DNA of 64,000 nucleotides from Acidimicrobiia bacterium (GTDB lineage Bacteria; Actinomycetota; Acidimicrobiia; Spongiisociales; Spongiisociaceae). The notes under the pieces are model-generated. The model made no database searches. It saw only the letters and a program-made list of their open reading frames with translations, and had not been told where the DNA came from. A program made the translations under genes and the position numbers. The DNA lies in assembly GCA_022827785.1 (NCBI GenBank), contig JAJEIM010000011.1, positions 1 through 64,000 on the forward strand, read 5' to 3'. Shown piece by piece: positions 46,329 to 55,551 of the stretch (position 1 is its first letter; each line of letters opens with the position of its first letter).

Positions 46329-48119
46329 CTACTGACCATTGCCCAATAGCTTGGCGGTTCGCCATCCTCGGACAGAGTTGATCACCGCCACCTCGTCGGC
46401 CGCCATAAGATCGGGCACCGACATCCGCCGCTCGGTCAGGGTCCCGCGGTCGACCAGCTCCTCCCGGTAGGTGCCCGGCAGGCAGCCCGAGGCGACAGGT
46501 GGGGTCACCCATTCATCGCCCATCCGCGCCGCGAGATTGGAGATGGTGGTCTCGACCACCTCCCCCAGCTCGTTCACCAGTACCACGTCGTCCGCGGCCG
46601 GGTGCCGGGCCGCGGCCTGCTCGTAGGCCTCCCGCCGGGTCGTCTTGTGGTAGCGCAGGTAGTCGGTCCGGTCGATCGGGCGATCGTCGACGGCCAAGCC
46701 CACCACCAGAGATCCAGGGGGGAGCGGCGTCGTCTCGATCGAGGCGGACCCGTCCCCGGACACCAGCAGGCGGACCCGGAGTGGCTCGTCACCCGACAGG
46801 CCTTCGAGGAGGTCGGCGATCGCCACCTCCCGGAGGGTCACGCCCAGGTAGCGGGCTGAGGATCGGAGCCGGCTCAGATGGCGATCCCGCAACCAGATTC
46901 CCCGGCCGGGCTCCCACCGCATCGTCTCGAGGAGCGTCACCGGCGTCCTGCGGCGTGACAGGACCCGGGCCTTGACCATCGCCTCCTCGTACTCCCTGGC
47001 CGCGGTCGACTCGTAGACCACTCCCCCGCCCACGCCGTACTCGGCCCCGCCGTTGCGCGTGTCCGCCACCAGCGTGCGGATGGCCACCGAGAACTCGGCC
47101 CTCGGCCGGCCCGATCCGGGCGGCGCCAGCAACCCGATGGCGCCGCAGTAGACGCCCCGGGGTGAGGCCTCCAGGGACTCGATGATCTCCATGGTCCTGA
47201 CCTTCGGCGCCCCGGTCACCGACCCGCACGGGAACATGGCGGTGAAGATGTCGAACAGGCCCACCTCGGGGCGGGTCTCAGCCGCCACCGTCGAGGTCAT
47301 CTGCCATACCGTCTCGAACCGCTCCACCTCGAACAGGCGTTCCACCTGGACGCTGCCGAACCTGGCCACCCGTCCCAGGTCATTCCGCAGGAGGTCGACG
47401 ATCATCACGTTCTCGGCCCGGTCCTTGCCCGAGGCGAGCAACCGCTCCCGGAACCGGGAATCCTCCTGCTCCCAGCGGCCCCGGGCCACGGTGCCCTTCA
47501 TGGGCCGGCTCTCGATGCGCCGCCCGTCCCAGCGGAAGAACAGTTCCGGCGAGGCGGAGACCACCGTGTGACGGCCGGTCTCCAGGAAGGCGTGGTACCC
47601 ACCCCCCTGGGCTGCGAGCAGGTCGGAGTAGAGCGACCGGAGGTCCCCCTCCACCTGTCCCCGCAGGCGGAAGGAGTAGTTGGTCTGGTAGGTGTCACCC
47701 TGCCGGATGTATTCCCGGATGGTGTCCACATGGCGGCCGTAGCGGGCGTCCGAGACCTCGGGTCGCCACGGTCCGACCCGGTAATCGCCGCCGGACCCCG
47801 CGGGCTCGGAATCCGCGGCTCGGAATCCGGCGAACCATGCCAGAGGCAGGCCGGGCGACGGCGGCCGGACCGCCAGGCGGGGATCGAAGGCGGGGGCGGC
47901 CTCGTAGGAGACGAATCCGGCCACCCATCCGCCGGCCCGAGCCTCGGACTCGGCCCGGTGGATGACGTCAGGGACATCGTCGTCGTGATGGGCGACCCAG
48001 ACGCGGTACGGCTCGACCAGCCGGAGCGGGACCGGCCTTCCGCGGAAGTCATCGAACCGGGCGCTCACGCCCGCCGACGCCGGGTCGGGTATCGCACCGG
48101 GAATTTTCGGAGGGGTCAC
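46329..48119 (-). CDS. PabB-PabC fusion (aminodeoxychorismate synthase/lyase)
   Basis: 596 residues making 4-aminobenzoate for folate. The N-terminal about 350 is chorismate-binding PabB: RQGDTYQTNYSFRLRG, SRPMKGTVARG, MIVDLLRNDLGRVA, MFPCGSVTGAPKVRTMEIIES and VGGGVVYEST. The rest is a PabC-like fold-IV lyase: HKTTRREAYEQA (PLP Lys region), LVNELGEVVETTISNL and the end VINSVRGW. The start is GTG 48119. No PabA glutaminase is nearby. Its place after the MetF-like gene ties folate supply to the folate-using operon upstream. Confidence 0.88.
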   Translation of the reverse strand: MTPPKIPGAIPDPASAGVSARFDDFRGRPVPLRLVEPYRVWVAHHDDDVPDVIHRAESEARAGGWVAGFVSYEAAPAFDPRLAVRPPSPGLPLAWFAGFRAADSEPAGSGGDYRVGPWRPEVSDARYGRHVDTIREYIRQGDTYQTNYSFRLRGQVEGDLRSLYSDLLAAQGGGYHAFLETGRHTVVSASPELFFRWDGRRIESRPMKGTVARGRWEQEDSRFRERLLASGKDRAENVMIVDLLRNDLGRVARFGSVQVERLFEVERFETVWQMTSTVAAETRPEVGLFDIFTAMFPCGSVTGAPKVRTMEIIESLEASPRGVYCGAIGLLAPPGSGRPRAEFSVAIRTLVADTRNGGAEYGVGGGVVYESTAAREYEEAMVKARVLSRRRTPVTLLETMRWEPGRGIWLRDRHLSRLRSSARYLGVTLREVAIADLLEGLSGDEPLRVRLLVSGDGSASIETTPLPPGSLVVGLAVDDRPIDRTDYLRYHKTTRREAYEQAAARHPAADDVVLVNELGEVVETTISNLAARMGDEWVTPPVASGCLPGTYREELVDRGTLTERRMSVPDLMAADEVAVINSVRGWRTAKLLGNGQ

Positions 48120-48160
48120 GTGTCGAAACCTCTGACTCGCGGCGGGTCCAACCCGGAACT

Positions 48161-49012
48161 CTACAGAGCGGCCAGGTACTCCTGCCGCCAGCGCTCGGTG
48201 GTCTCGCACTGGTTGAAGGTGTAGATGTGCACACCCACAACCTCGTCCGCACGCTCGTCGAGCCTCGGGAGTACATCCTCGAGCAGTTCGTCGGGCGCGT
48301 AGCCGCCCGGTCGCACGAACCGGCTCACCAATCCCCGATGCTTGGACAGGAAGCGCACCGACTGCCCCACACCGATCCGGGCCGAGATCTGCATCAGCTT
48401 GAGCCGCTCCGCCACGCCCGGGATGCCCAACCGGACCGGCAGATCGATGCCGTCGGCCCGCGAGCGAGCGAGGAAACCGGCGATGGCCCCACCGTCGAAG
48501 CACATCTGGGTCGTCATGTATCGGGCGTGGGGTTGCTTGTCGTGGAGGGCTCGGCCCAGGTTCTCGTCCGGGATCGTCGCGTGTCCCTCCGGGTAACAGG
48601 GCACTCCGATCTCCGCCAGATGGTGGCCGATATCCGCCATGGCCGACAGCACGGAGTAGCCGTCCGGGAAGTCCCCCTGCTGGGGAGCGTCTCCGCCCAC
48701 CACGAAGACGCGAGATATCTCGAGATCCTCCATCCTCGCCAGGAGGGACGCAAGATGGGAGAGGTCACGGGTCATGCGGGCCGACAGGTGCGGCACCACG
48801 TCGAATCCGAGCATGCGCAACTCGGCCGCGATGTCGAAGGTCCGGTCGAGGGTCATGGTGGGCGAGGCTGTCACCGAGACCAGCGCACCTTCGGGTAGGA
48901 ATCCGGCCTGTTGCACCGCGTTCTTGAAGGGCAGCAACTCGAACTTGGGGTTCTCGAGGACTCGCCTGATCTGTTGGCGCGCGCGTCCGTTGAGTGCACC
49001 GTTCGGTACCAT
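48161..49012 (-). CDS. methylenetetrahydrofolate reductase-like protein
   Basis: MetF-type TIM barrel, 283 residues. VSVTASPTMTLDRTFDIAAELRMLGFDVVPHLSARM is the conserved early part (T-loop and His); RVFVVGGDAPQQGDF is the FAD-contacting GGD; YMTTQMCFDGGAIAGFL and VRLGIPGVAERLKLMQIS follow. In this operon it would connect methyl-THF from the corrinoid system to methylene-THF; the direction is inferred. It ends 42 bp before pabBC. Confidence 0.87.
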   Translation of the reverse strand: MVPNGALNGRARQQIRRVLENPKFELLPFKNAVQQAGFLPEGALVSVTASPTMTLDRTFDIAAELRMLGFDVVPHLSARMTRDLSHLASLLARMEDLEISRVFVVGGDAPQQGDFPDGYSVLSAMADIGHHLAEIGVPCYPEGHATIPDENLGRALHDKQPHARYMTTQMCFDGGAIAGFLARSRADGIDLPVRLGIPGVAERLKLMQISARIGVGQSVRFLSKHRGLVSRFVRPGGYAPDELLEDVLPRLDERADEVVGVHIYTFNQCETTERWRQEYLAAL

Positions 49013-49015
49013 CGT

Positions 49016-50554
49016 TCAGACCCCTAGGTCGGGTTCGGCGGCCTTGCGGACCGCTATCCAGTCATCGAGCTCGTTCCGGATGGCCTCGTCGAGGTCGGGT
49101 TGCTCGTAATCCGCCAGCTTCCGCTTCCACTCGGCGTTGGCCCGCTCGATCGAGGTGAGCGACCCCTCGAGCTCCCACTGCTCGAAGCTGTTGATGTCAG
49201 ACAGATCGGACACCCAGAAGGCCGACTCGAAGTTGGCCATGGTGTGCGCCGATCCGAGATGATGCTGGCCGGGACCGTTGGAGAGCATGGCATCCATGGC
49301 CTGCCCGTTCTCGCTCAGGTCCACCCCGCCCACCAGCTTGGCCATCATGGAGATCTGGTCAGCGTCCAGCACGAACTTCTCGTATCCCATCGTCAGGCCG
49401 CCCTCGAGCCACCCGGCGGAGTGCAGCACGAAGTTGACTCCGGCGCCGAGCGCGGGCAGGAGGGTCATAAAGCTCTCGTAGGCGGCCTGGGCATCCGGGA
49501 TCTTGGAAGCGGTCAGGTTGCCGCCCGAGCGGAAGGGGACCCCCAGCCGGGACGCCAGCCGGCTGACCACGTAGAGGACCAGCGCGGGCTCAGGCGTGCC
49601 GAAGGTAGGGGCGCCGCTCAGCATCGACATGGAAGCGGCGAACGAGCCCATAATCACCGGTGCACCGGGGCGCACCAACTGGGTGAAGGTGATGGCCGCC
49701 ATGGCTTCGGCAAGCGTCTGGGTGGCGGTGGCCGCCACCGTGACCGGCGACATGGCGCCGGCGATGATGAAGGGGGTGATCAGCGCGCACTGGTTGTTCT
49801 CCGCGAGCACCTTCGCCGAACCCAGCATGGCGTAGTCCCATTGCATAGGGGAATTGGCGTTGCAAAGACCGATCAGGACGGTGTTGTCCCGCACGAAGTC
49901 CTCTCCGAAGACGATCTTGGTCATGTCCACCGAGTCCTGGGCCCGATCCGGCGTCGTCACGGAGGACATGAACGGCTTGTCATGGAGCACGATGTGGCTG
50001 AGGATCATGTCCAGGTGCCGCTTGTTGACCGGCAGGTCCACCGGCTCGCACAGTGTCCCCCCACCATGGTGTAGCGCGGGACTCATCTGAGCCAGCTTGG
50101 CGAAGTTCCTGAAATCCTCGATGGTGGCGTAGCGCCGCCCGCCGTCCAGGTCGCGCACGAAGGGAGACCCGTAAGCCGGGGCGAACACGATGTGCGGATC
50201 CCCGATCGTGACGGATCGCTCGGGATTGCGGGCGTGCTGGATGAAGGAACTGGGCGCGGAACGGCCGATGATCTCCCGGCACATGCCCCGCGGGAAGCGG
50301 ACCCGGTTCTCCTGGATATCGGCGCCCCCCCTGGCATAGATCTCCAGCGCCTCGGGAAAGTTCACGATCTCGATGCCGACCTCCTCGAGCAGGGTGTCGG
50401 CATTGTGTTCCATGAGCTCGAGTCCCTCCGCCGAGAGGACTTCGGTGGGGGCCAGGCGGCGGGTCAGGAACGGCTGCTGCTCGATCACCCGGGCCGTCCG
50501 GAGGGCGTGGCGCGCCTCCCTTCCGCCCCCTCTTCTTCTCCTGCGGGCGCTCAT
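49016..50554 (-). CDS. MttB-superfamily methyltransferase, non-pyrrolysine
   Basis: 512 residues of the trimethylamine:corrinoid methyltransferase family, which moves a methyl group from a quaternary or tertiary amine to Co(I) of a corrinoid protein. Conserved parts include SAEGLELMEHNADTLLEEVGIEI, GTLCEPVDLPVNKRH, NANSPMQWDYAMLGSAKVL and the terminal NGPGQHHLGSAHTMANFESAFW. The frame has no internal amber, so it resembles MtgB-like (glycine betaine) members rather than pyrrolysine-containing MttB. The ATG at 50554 overlaps the activase stop (ATGA). Confidence 0.92.
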   Translation of the reverse strand: MSARRRRRGGGREARHALRTARVIEQQPFLTRRLAPTEVLSAEGLELMEHNADTLLEEVGIEIVNFPEALEIYARGGADIQENRVRFPRGMCREIIGRSAPSSFIQHARNPERSVTIGDPHIVFAPAYGSPFVRDLDGGRRYATIEDFRNFAKLAQMSPALHHGGGTLCEPVDLPVNKRHLDMILSHIVLHDKPFMSSVTTPDRAQDSVDMTKIVFGEDFVRDNTVLIGLCNANSPMQWDYAMLGSAKVLAENNQCALITPFIIAGAMSPVTVAATATQTLAEAMAAITFTQLVRPGAPVIMGSFAASMSMLSGAPTFGTPEPALVLYVVSRLASRLGVPFRSGGNLTASKIPDAQAAYESFMTLLPALGAGVNFVLHSAGWLEGGLTMGYEKFVLDADQISMMAKLVGGVDLSENGQAMDAMLSNGPGQHHLGSAHTMANFESAFWVSDLSDINSFEQWELEGSLTSIERANAEWKRKLADYEQPDLDEAIRNELDDWIAVRKAAEPDLGV

Positions 50555-52614
50555 TGATCCTCCTCTCCGCGCCGCCCGACCAGGGCCGCGGACCGCCTGG
50601 CGTTCGCGCCCGGTCTCCTGCGGCTACTGCGGCGGCGGCCGCCGCCGGCCGGCCCGGACGAGACGATGCCCGACAGGTCCACCTTACGGGCAAGCTGGGG
50701 GTATGCAGCCGTGGCGTGGGGTATCCCCATGGCTTCCACGAAGTGGCGCTGGAAACCGGGTGCCACCGCTGTCTCGATCTTCTCGACGTCGCGCACCAGA
50801 GCTTCTATCTCGGCCCGGGCAGACCCGCTCAGCAACGCCATCGTCGCCCCGGTCCCGGCCGCGTTGCCCGCTGCGGAAACCCGGTCCGGGTCGCAGTCGG
50901 GGATCATCCCGAGCACCATGGCGTAGATGGGGTCGATATGGCTACCGAATGCGCCGGCCAGCCTGATCTCGTCCACCCGGTCCACCCCCAGGCGGTCCAT
51001 CAGGAGCCGGACGCCGGCGTGCAGCGCCGCCTTGGCCAGTTGGATGGCCCTTATGTCGTTCTGGGTGATCATTATCCGGCTACCCCGCCCCGGCTCCTGG
51101 TACAGCAGGTAGGCCGCCGACCTTCCGTCGGCTACGACCCGCTCGCTGCGACCACCGTCCTGGATGAGGCCTTCGGCCGACACCACCCCGGTGAGCACCA
51201 GCTCGGCCACCGCCTCGATGATGCCCGATCCGCAGATGCCGATCACGCCGGTCCCCGCCACTGCGTCTTCGAAGCTCTCCTCGTCCGACCACAGATCCGA
51301 TCCGATCACTCTGAAGCGGGGCTCTAGCGTCCGGCGATCGATCCGCACCCGCTCGATGGCGCCCGGCGCGGCGCGCTGGCCGGAACTGATCTCGGCGCCC
51401 TCGAAAGCGGGTCCGGTGGGGCTGGACGCAGCCAGGAGGCGGCCGGCGCTGCCCAGCACGATCTCCGCGTTGGTGCCCACATCCACGAGCAGTTGGATCG
51501 CCCGGCCCCGGTGGGGGCCCTCGGAGAGGATGGCGCCTGCCGCGTCGGCGCCCACATGGCCCGCCACGCAGGGCAGCACGTAGAGGCGGGCGCCCGGATG
51601 AGCCTCCATGCCTATCTTGGATGCGGTAATGCGGACCGCTCCGTCGGTGGCCAGGGCGAACGGCGCCACGCCCAGGTGATAGGGGTTGAGGCCGAGGACC
51701 AGGTGGTGCATGATCGGGTTGCCGACCAGGGCCACCTCCAGCACCGAGTCCCGGGTCCTGCCCGCCTGCTCGACCAGGTCGCCGACCATCTCGTCGAGGG
51801 CGGAACGGATCGCCGAGGTGAGAACCTCCTGACCCTGCTCGTTCATCATCACGTAGGAGACACGGCTCATCAGATCCTCGCCGTAGCGGATCTGCGGGTT
51901 CATCACCCCGGAGGAGGCCAGCACCGCGCCGGTGGAGAGATCGCACAGATGGCCGGCCACCGTGGTGGATCCGACATCGATGGCCACTCCTAGCGGGCCG
52001 TCATGGAAACCCGGCCACACTCCCGTGACGGTGTCTCCGTCGTGAACGGCGACCGTCACCGCCCATTGGCCGGTCCGGAGGGCTTCCTGCAGTCCTTCGA
52101 GCACATGATGATCGAACTTCACCCCGGCGATTCCCCACTGCCGGTCCAGGGCCTCGAGCACCCTTGAAAGGTCGGATGCCTGGCGGTGCATGTCGGGAGG
52201 CTCCACCTCCAGGTAGTGAAGGCGCACCACCGGATCGACCGGGATGTCGACCACCTCCGCCCGCTTGCGGACAACCTGGCGGCGCACCTGGCTGTAGGGG
52301 GGGACGTCGATGACCGCGTCGTCCTGGAGACTGGCCGCACAGGCGAGGCGGTGACCGGCGCGGAGCGGGCGTCGGCCCCGGTAGCCCAGCTCTTTGGCCT
52401 CGGGAAGGGACAGCCGGCGCCCGCCGGCGTCTATGCCCTCGGCGGCTGAGCTACCCAGCGTCACCTGGCAGCGCCCGCACAGCCCACGCCCGCCGCACAC
52501 CGAGTCCACATCGACCCCGAGACCGCGGGCTGCGTCCAGCACCGTGGTGCCCGGCTCGACCCTGCCCCGCCTGCCGGAGGGAGTGAACACCACCTGTACG
52601 GTCCGGTCATCCAC
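50551..52614 (-). CDS. 2Fe-2S/ASKHA corrinoid activation protein (RACo/RamA-like)
   Basis: 687 residues. The N-terminal about 100 is a plant-type 2Fe-2S domain with VCGGRGLCGRCQVTL (Cys40, 46, 49) and a fourth Cys in LACAAS. A linker leads to a DUF4445 ASKHA ATPase domain with VAIDVGSTTVAGHLCDL, LLVDVGTNAEIVLG and LAGAFGSHIDP. Such proteins use ATP to re-reduce inactive Co(II) corrinoid to Co(I). The C-terminus is unusually basic (GGGRRRSSRRR). Coupled to the MttB gene by ATGA. Confidence 0.92.
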   Translation of the reverse strand: MDDRTVQVVFTPSGRRGRVEPGTTVLDAARGLGVDVDSVCGGRGLCGRCQVTLGSSAAEGIDAGGRRLSLPEAKELGYRGRRPLRAGHRLACAASLQDDAVIDVPPYSQVRRQVVRKRAEVVDIPVDPVVRLHYLEVEPPDMHRQASDLSRVLEALDRQWGIAGVKFDHHVLEGLQEALRTGQWAVTVAVHDGDTVTGVWPGFHDGPLGVAIDVGSTTVAGHLCDLSTGAVLASSGVMNPQIRYGEDLMSRVSYVMMNEQGQEVLTSAIRSALDEMVGDLVEQAGRTRDSVLEVALVGNPIMHHLVLGLNPYHLGVAPFALATDGAVRITASKIGMEAHPGARLYVLPCVAGHVGADAAGAILSEGPHRGRAIQLLVDVGTNAEIVLGSAGRLLAASSPTGPAFEGAEISSGQRAAPGAIERVRIDRRTLEPRFRVIGSDLWSDEESFEDAVAGTGVIGICGSGIIEAVAELVLTGVVSAEGLIQDGGRSERVVADGRSAAYLLYQEPGRGSRIMITQNDIRAIQLAKAALHAGVRLLMDRLGVDRVDEIRLAGAFGSHIDPIYAMVLGMIPDCDPDRVSAAGNAAGTGATMALLSGSARAEIEALVRDVEKIETAVAPGFQRHFVEAMGIPHATAAYPQLARKVDLSGIVSSGPAGGGRRRSSRRRPGANARRSAALVGRRGEEDQ

Positions 52615-52626
52615 GGGTCGGGCCTA

Positions 52627-53526
52627 TCAGGCGGGGGCAGGACGGCGCCGACCGCTGCGTCGGCGGGCGCGCCCTCCGGGGGAGGGTTGCCGGAAGGCGC
52701 GGATCCACCGGGCGCAATCCTTGTCGTTTCCCATGAGCACGTCCGCCGCCTTGACGGCCTGTGCTATGTCGGACTCGAGCGGGTTGGTGATGGCCGAGGT
52801 GAGACCGTTGGCAATGGCCATAGTCAGGAATGCGCTGTTGATGCCGTGCCGGTTGGGGAGTCCGAAGCTGATGTTGGACGCCCCGCAGGTGGAGTTGACC
52901 CCCAGCTCGTCCCGGAGCCGATGCAGGATGTCGAAGACCTGACGGCCTGCATACCGGAGCGCGCCGACCGGCATCACGAGCGGGTCCACCACCACGTCCT
53001 CGGGCGGGATTCCGAAACTGGCGGCCCGTTCCACGATCTTGGCCGCCACTCGGAAGCGCACCTCCGGATCCTCGGAGATCCCCGTCTCGTCGTTCGAGAT
53101 GGCCACCACCGCCGCCCCGTGCTCGGCCACCAGCGGCAGGACCCGATCCAAGCGCTCTTCCTCTCCGGTCACCGAGTTGACCAGGGCTTTGCCCTGGTAG
53201 ACGGACAGACCGGCCTCCAGCGCCTCGACGATGGAAGAGTCGATGGAGATAGGCACGTCGACCAGGGACTGGACCAGCTGGATCGCCTCGGCGAGGATGG
53301 CGGGCTCGTCGGCGAGCGGGATGCCCGCGTTGACGTCCAGCATGTGGGCCCCGGCGGCCACCTGCGCCAGGGCATCGGCCTCCACCCGGCTGTAGTCCCC
53401 CTCCCTCATCTCGGCGGCGAGCAGCTTGCGGCCGGTCGGGTTGATCCGCTCCCCGATCACCACGAAGGGCCGGTCCGGACCGATGACCACCTGTCGGGTG
53501 GCGGAGCTGACCACGGTTTGGATCAT
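52627..53526 (-). CDS. pterin-binding methyl-THF:corrinoid methyltransferase
   Basis: 299-residue TIM-barrel protein of the pterin-binding family (AcsE/MtgA/MetH-like). FVVIGERINPTGRKLLAAEM is the pterin-contacting start; GAHMLDVNAGIPLADEP, VPISIDSSIVEALEAGL and NSVTGEEERLDRVLPLV follow. It should pass methyl groups between the corrinoid protein and tetrahydrofolate. ATG 53526 overlaps the upstream PF13769-like stop (ATGA). The C-terminus is Arg-rich. Confidence 0.92.
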   Translation of the reverse strand: MIQTVVSSATRQVVIGPDRPFVVIGERINPTGRKLLAAEMREGDYSRVEADALAQVAAGAHMLDVNAGIPLADEPAILAEAIQLVQSLVDVPISIDSSIVEALEAGLSVYQGKALVNSVTGEEERLDRVLPLVAEHGAAVVAISNDETGISEDPEVRFRVAAKIVERAASFGIPPEDVVVDPLVMPVGALRYAGRQVFDILHRLRDELGVNSTCGASNISFGLPNRHGINSAFLTMAIANGLTSAITNPLESDIAQAVKAADVLMGNDKDCARWIRAFRQPSPGGRARRRSGRRRPAPA

Positions 53527-53882
53527 GCCGGTTCTCCTGCGGCCGGGGCCTCGTCCAGGCCGCCGTTGGACGCGATGCGCCGCACGCGATCCTTCGGGTA
53601 TTCCACCTCGATCCGGGCAGCGGCGGCCTTCGCCTCGGCCTCGACGTCCTCCCCGCACGGCTCAGAGGTGCGGCGCCACTCCTCGATGTACTGGTCGTAG
53701 GTCTTCTTCCCGGCCACCATCGCCGCCCGGTCGATTGCCGTCTGGAACCGGGGCGGCAGCTCCACCGCCATCTTGTTCCGGCCTGACCGGGCGGTGACCT
53801 GGGCCGGGATGTCACGCCAGTAGATGACGATCAGCTCGGACCGGGAACGCTGGTTTCGGGAGACACCCCGGCGGCTGGTCAT
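53523..53882 (-). CDS. PF13769-like ('virulence factor') small protein
   Basis: 119 residues. SELIVIYWRDIPAQVTARSGRNKMAVELPPRFQTAIDRAAM and DQYIEEWRR resemble the small family annotated as virulence factor (PF13769), which often neighbours corrinoid methyltransferase genes. The name is historical and no biochemical role is established. The ATGA overlap with the pterin methyltransferase argues for a shared function, perhaps as an accessory factor for the corrinoid complex. Family assignment is from memory, not a search. Confidence 0.65.
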   Translation of the reverse strand: MTSRRGVSRNQRSRSELIVIYWRDIPAQVTARSGRNKMAVELPPRFQTAIDRAAMVAGKKTYDQYIEEWRRTSEPCGEDVEAEAKAAAARIEVEYPKDRVRRIASNGGLDEAPAAGEPA

Positions 53883-53922
53883 GGCCGGTCAATCCTGGCG
53901 CTGCTGCGATTCGCCACGATGA

Positions 53923-54585
53923 TCAAGCCGCAGGCCAGGAGACGAAGGTCTCCAGGCCGGTCGCCAGCTCGCCCAATCCCACCTGCTTGTGGTGGTATTC
54001 GAGCCCCAGCATGCGGGCGGCCTCCTCGGCCTTCGCGCGCAGTTCCGGACCGTCGAACTGGGACAGGTACACCAGCTTGCGGTAGTTCCCGAAATACATG
54101 TCACGGAGCTGCGGGTGGCGGTCGAGTCCCAGGGACTGCCACACGAGGCGGTCGAAGTGCCGGGTGAGGAAGTCGGTCAGGTAGAAGGTGCCGAGCTCCG
54201 CCTCATGCAGATCGTGGAAGACCGGCCGGGTGGCGTAGAACTGGTAGCAGTGGGCGCCCGGAAGGCGCTCCACGTTCTCCCAGCGCTCCAGGAGCGTGTC
54301 CAGATGGCCGCCGGTGCCGCAGTCGGCATAGCCGATAAGTATCCGATCGTATTGGGCCGCATCGGCCTGCAGGCGGGCCTCCAACTCCGGCACGATCCGG
54401 TCGGGCGTGTTGTGGAGACGGGCCGGTAGGCAGGCGAGCGATACGTGGTCCCAGCCGTTGAGCCTGATGAAGTAGAGGATCTCGGAGGCGAGCGCCCCGC
54501 AGGCCAGTACCAACAACCGGGGCGGCCGGCTGCGTTCGCGCGTTCCCGACCCGGCCCGATCCGAGACCTGGTGGCGGGGCGCCAA
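53923..54585 (-). CDS. DUF1638 protein
   Basis: 220 residues. LLVLACGALASEILYFIRL, LACLPARLHNTPDRIVPELEA and ILIGYADCGTGGHLD are the DUF1638 signatures, with conserved Cys in ACG and DCG that could bind a metal or cluster. The start appears to be TTG at 54585, 1 nt after the corrinoid-protein stop. Function not known; the family recurs in corrinoid methyl-transfer neighbourhoods, as here. Confidence 0.82.
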   Translation of the reverse strand: MAPRHQVSDRAGSGTRERSRPPRLLVLACGALASEILYFIRLNGWDHVSLACLPARLHNTPDRIVPELEARLQADAAQYDRILIGYADCGTGGHLDTLLERWENVERLPGAHCYQFYATRPVFHDLHEAELGTFYLTDFLTRHFDRLVWQSLGLDRHPQLRDMYFGNYRKLVYLSQFDGPELRAKAEEAARMLGLEYHHKQVGLGELATGLETFVSWPAA

Positions 54586-54586
54586 C

Positions 54587-55288
54587 TCAGACCTGCTCGC
54601 TCATGAGGATCCGCTTCCTGGCCACCAGATCCTTGGCGGTCTCGGCGGCGACCGCAGCGTCCCTGCAGTAGGCGTCGGCGCCCACCGCCCTTCCGAACTC
54701 CTCGTTGAGGGGAGCGCCGCCCACCATGACGATGTAGTCATCCCGCATGCCCCGGTCGGCCAGGGTATCGACCACCACCTTCATGTAGGGCATGGTGGTG
54801 GTGAGCAAGGCCGACATGCCGAGGATGTCGGGCTGGTGCTCCAGTATGGCGGCGATGAACTCCTCTACGTCGGTATTGATGCCCAGGTCGATGACCTCGA
54901 ATCCGGCGCCCTCCATCATCATGGCCACCAGGTTCTTGCCGATGTCGTGGATGTCTCCCTTGACCGTCCCGATGACCACCTTCCCGACCGTCTCGGCGCC
55001 GGTCTCCGCCAGGAGCGGCCGCAGCACGGCCATCCCAGCTTTCATGGCGTTGGCCGCCATCAACACCTCGGGGACGAACAGGATGCCGTCCCGGAAGTCG
55101 ATACCCACGATGCGCATCCCCTCGACCAGGGCATCGTTCAGAACTTCCGGAGCCGACCAGCCGCGGTCCAGGAGAATCCGCGTTCCGTCGTCGATCTCCT
55201 CGGCGAGACCGTCATAGAGATCGTCATGCATCTGCTCGACGAGCTCGTCGTCGGGGAGGGTTCGAAGGTCGAGTTCTTCTTCAGTCAT
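54587..55288 (-). CDS. corrinoid (cobalamin-binding) methyl-carrier protein
   Basis: 233 residues. An N-terminal four-helix cap (about 1-110) precedes a B12-binding domain with VVIGTVKGDIHDIGKNLVAMM (DxHxxG, His ligand to cobalt), FEVIDLGINTDVEEF, GMSALLTTTMPYMK and VMVGGAPLNEEFGRAVGADAY. It is the carrier between the MttB-like enzyme and the pterin methyltransferase. First gene of the leftward operon; ATG at 55288. Confidence 0.95.
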   Translation of the reverse strand: MTEEELDLRTLPDDELVEQMHDDLYDGLAEEIDDGTRILLDRGWSAPEVLNDALVEGMRIVGIDFRDGILFVPEVLMAANAMKAGMAVLRPLLAETGAETVGKVVIGTVKGDIHDIGKNLVAMMMEGAGFEVIDLGINTDVEEFIAAILEHQPDILGMSALLTTTMPYMKVVVDTLADRGMRDDYIVMVGGAPLNEEFGRAVGADAYCRDAAVAAETAKDLVARKRILMSEQV

Positions 55289-55355
55289 GACGCCAGACTC
55301 GAGGAGAGGAACCGGATCGTCAGGCCGTCCGGGACCGCTGGTCAGATGCCCCGGA

Positions 55356-55392
55356 CGTCCCACGATGCGGAACCGTGCTACATCGCGGAACA
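55356..55392 (-). promoter_or_regulatory. two-box operator before the corrinoid operon
   Basis: On the minus strand GTTCCGCGATG and GGTTCCGCATCGTG lie 18 bp apart, about 70-100 bp before the corrinoid gene start. The same two boxes, also 18 bp apart, occur in mirror orientation before the dehydrogenase gene. They look like binding sites for one regulator (IclR-type sites often read GTTCC-N-GGAAC). The regulator is not in the window. Confidence 0.55.
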
Positions 55393-55551
55393 TTCTACCC
55401 AATCGGACGGGGAGTCGGGGGATACTTGCCGAGTTATTCGTACGGCGGGCCGATTAGGTTCGGTGGCCCCCGGTAGCCGGTGCCTGGCGTGCCGACGGAC
55501 GCCGCGAAGGTACCTCTACCCGCACACGAAACTCGCGCCGGATCGGTAAGC

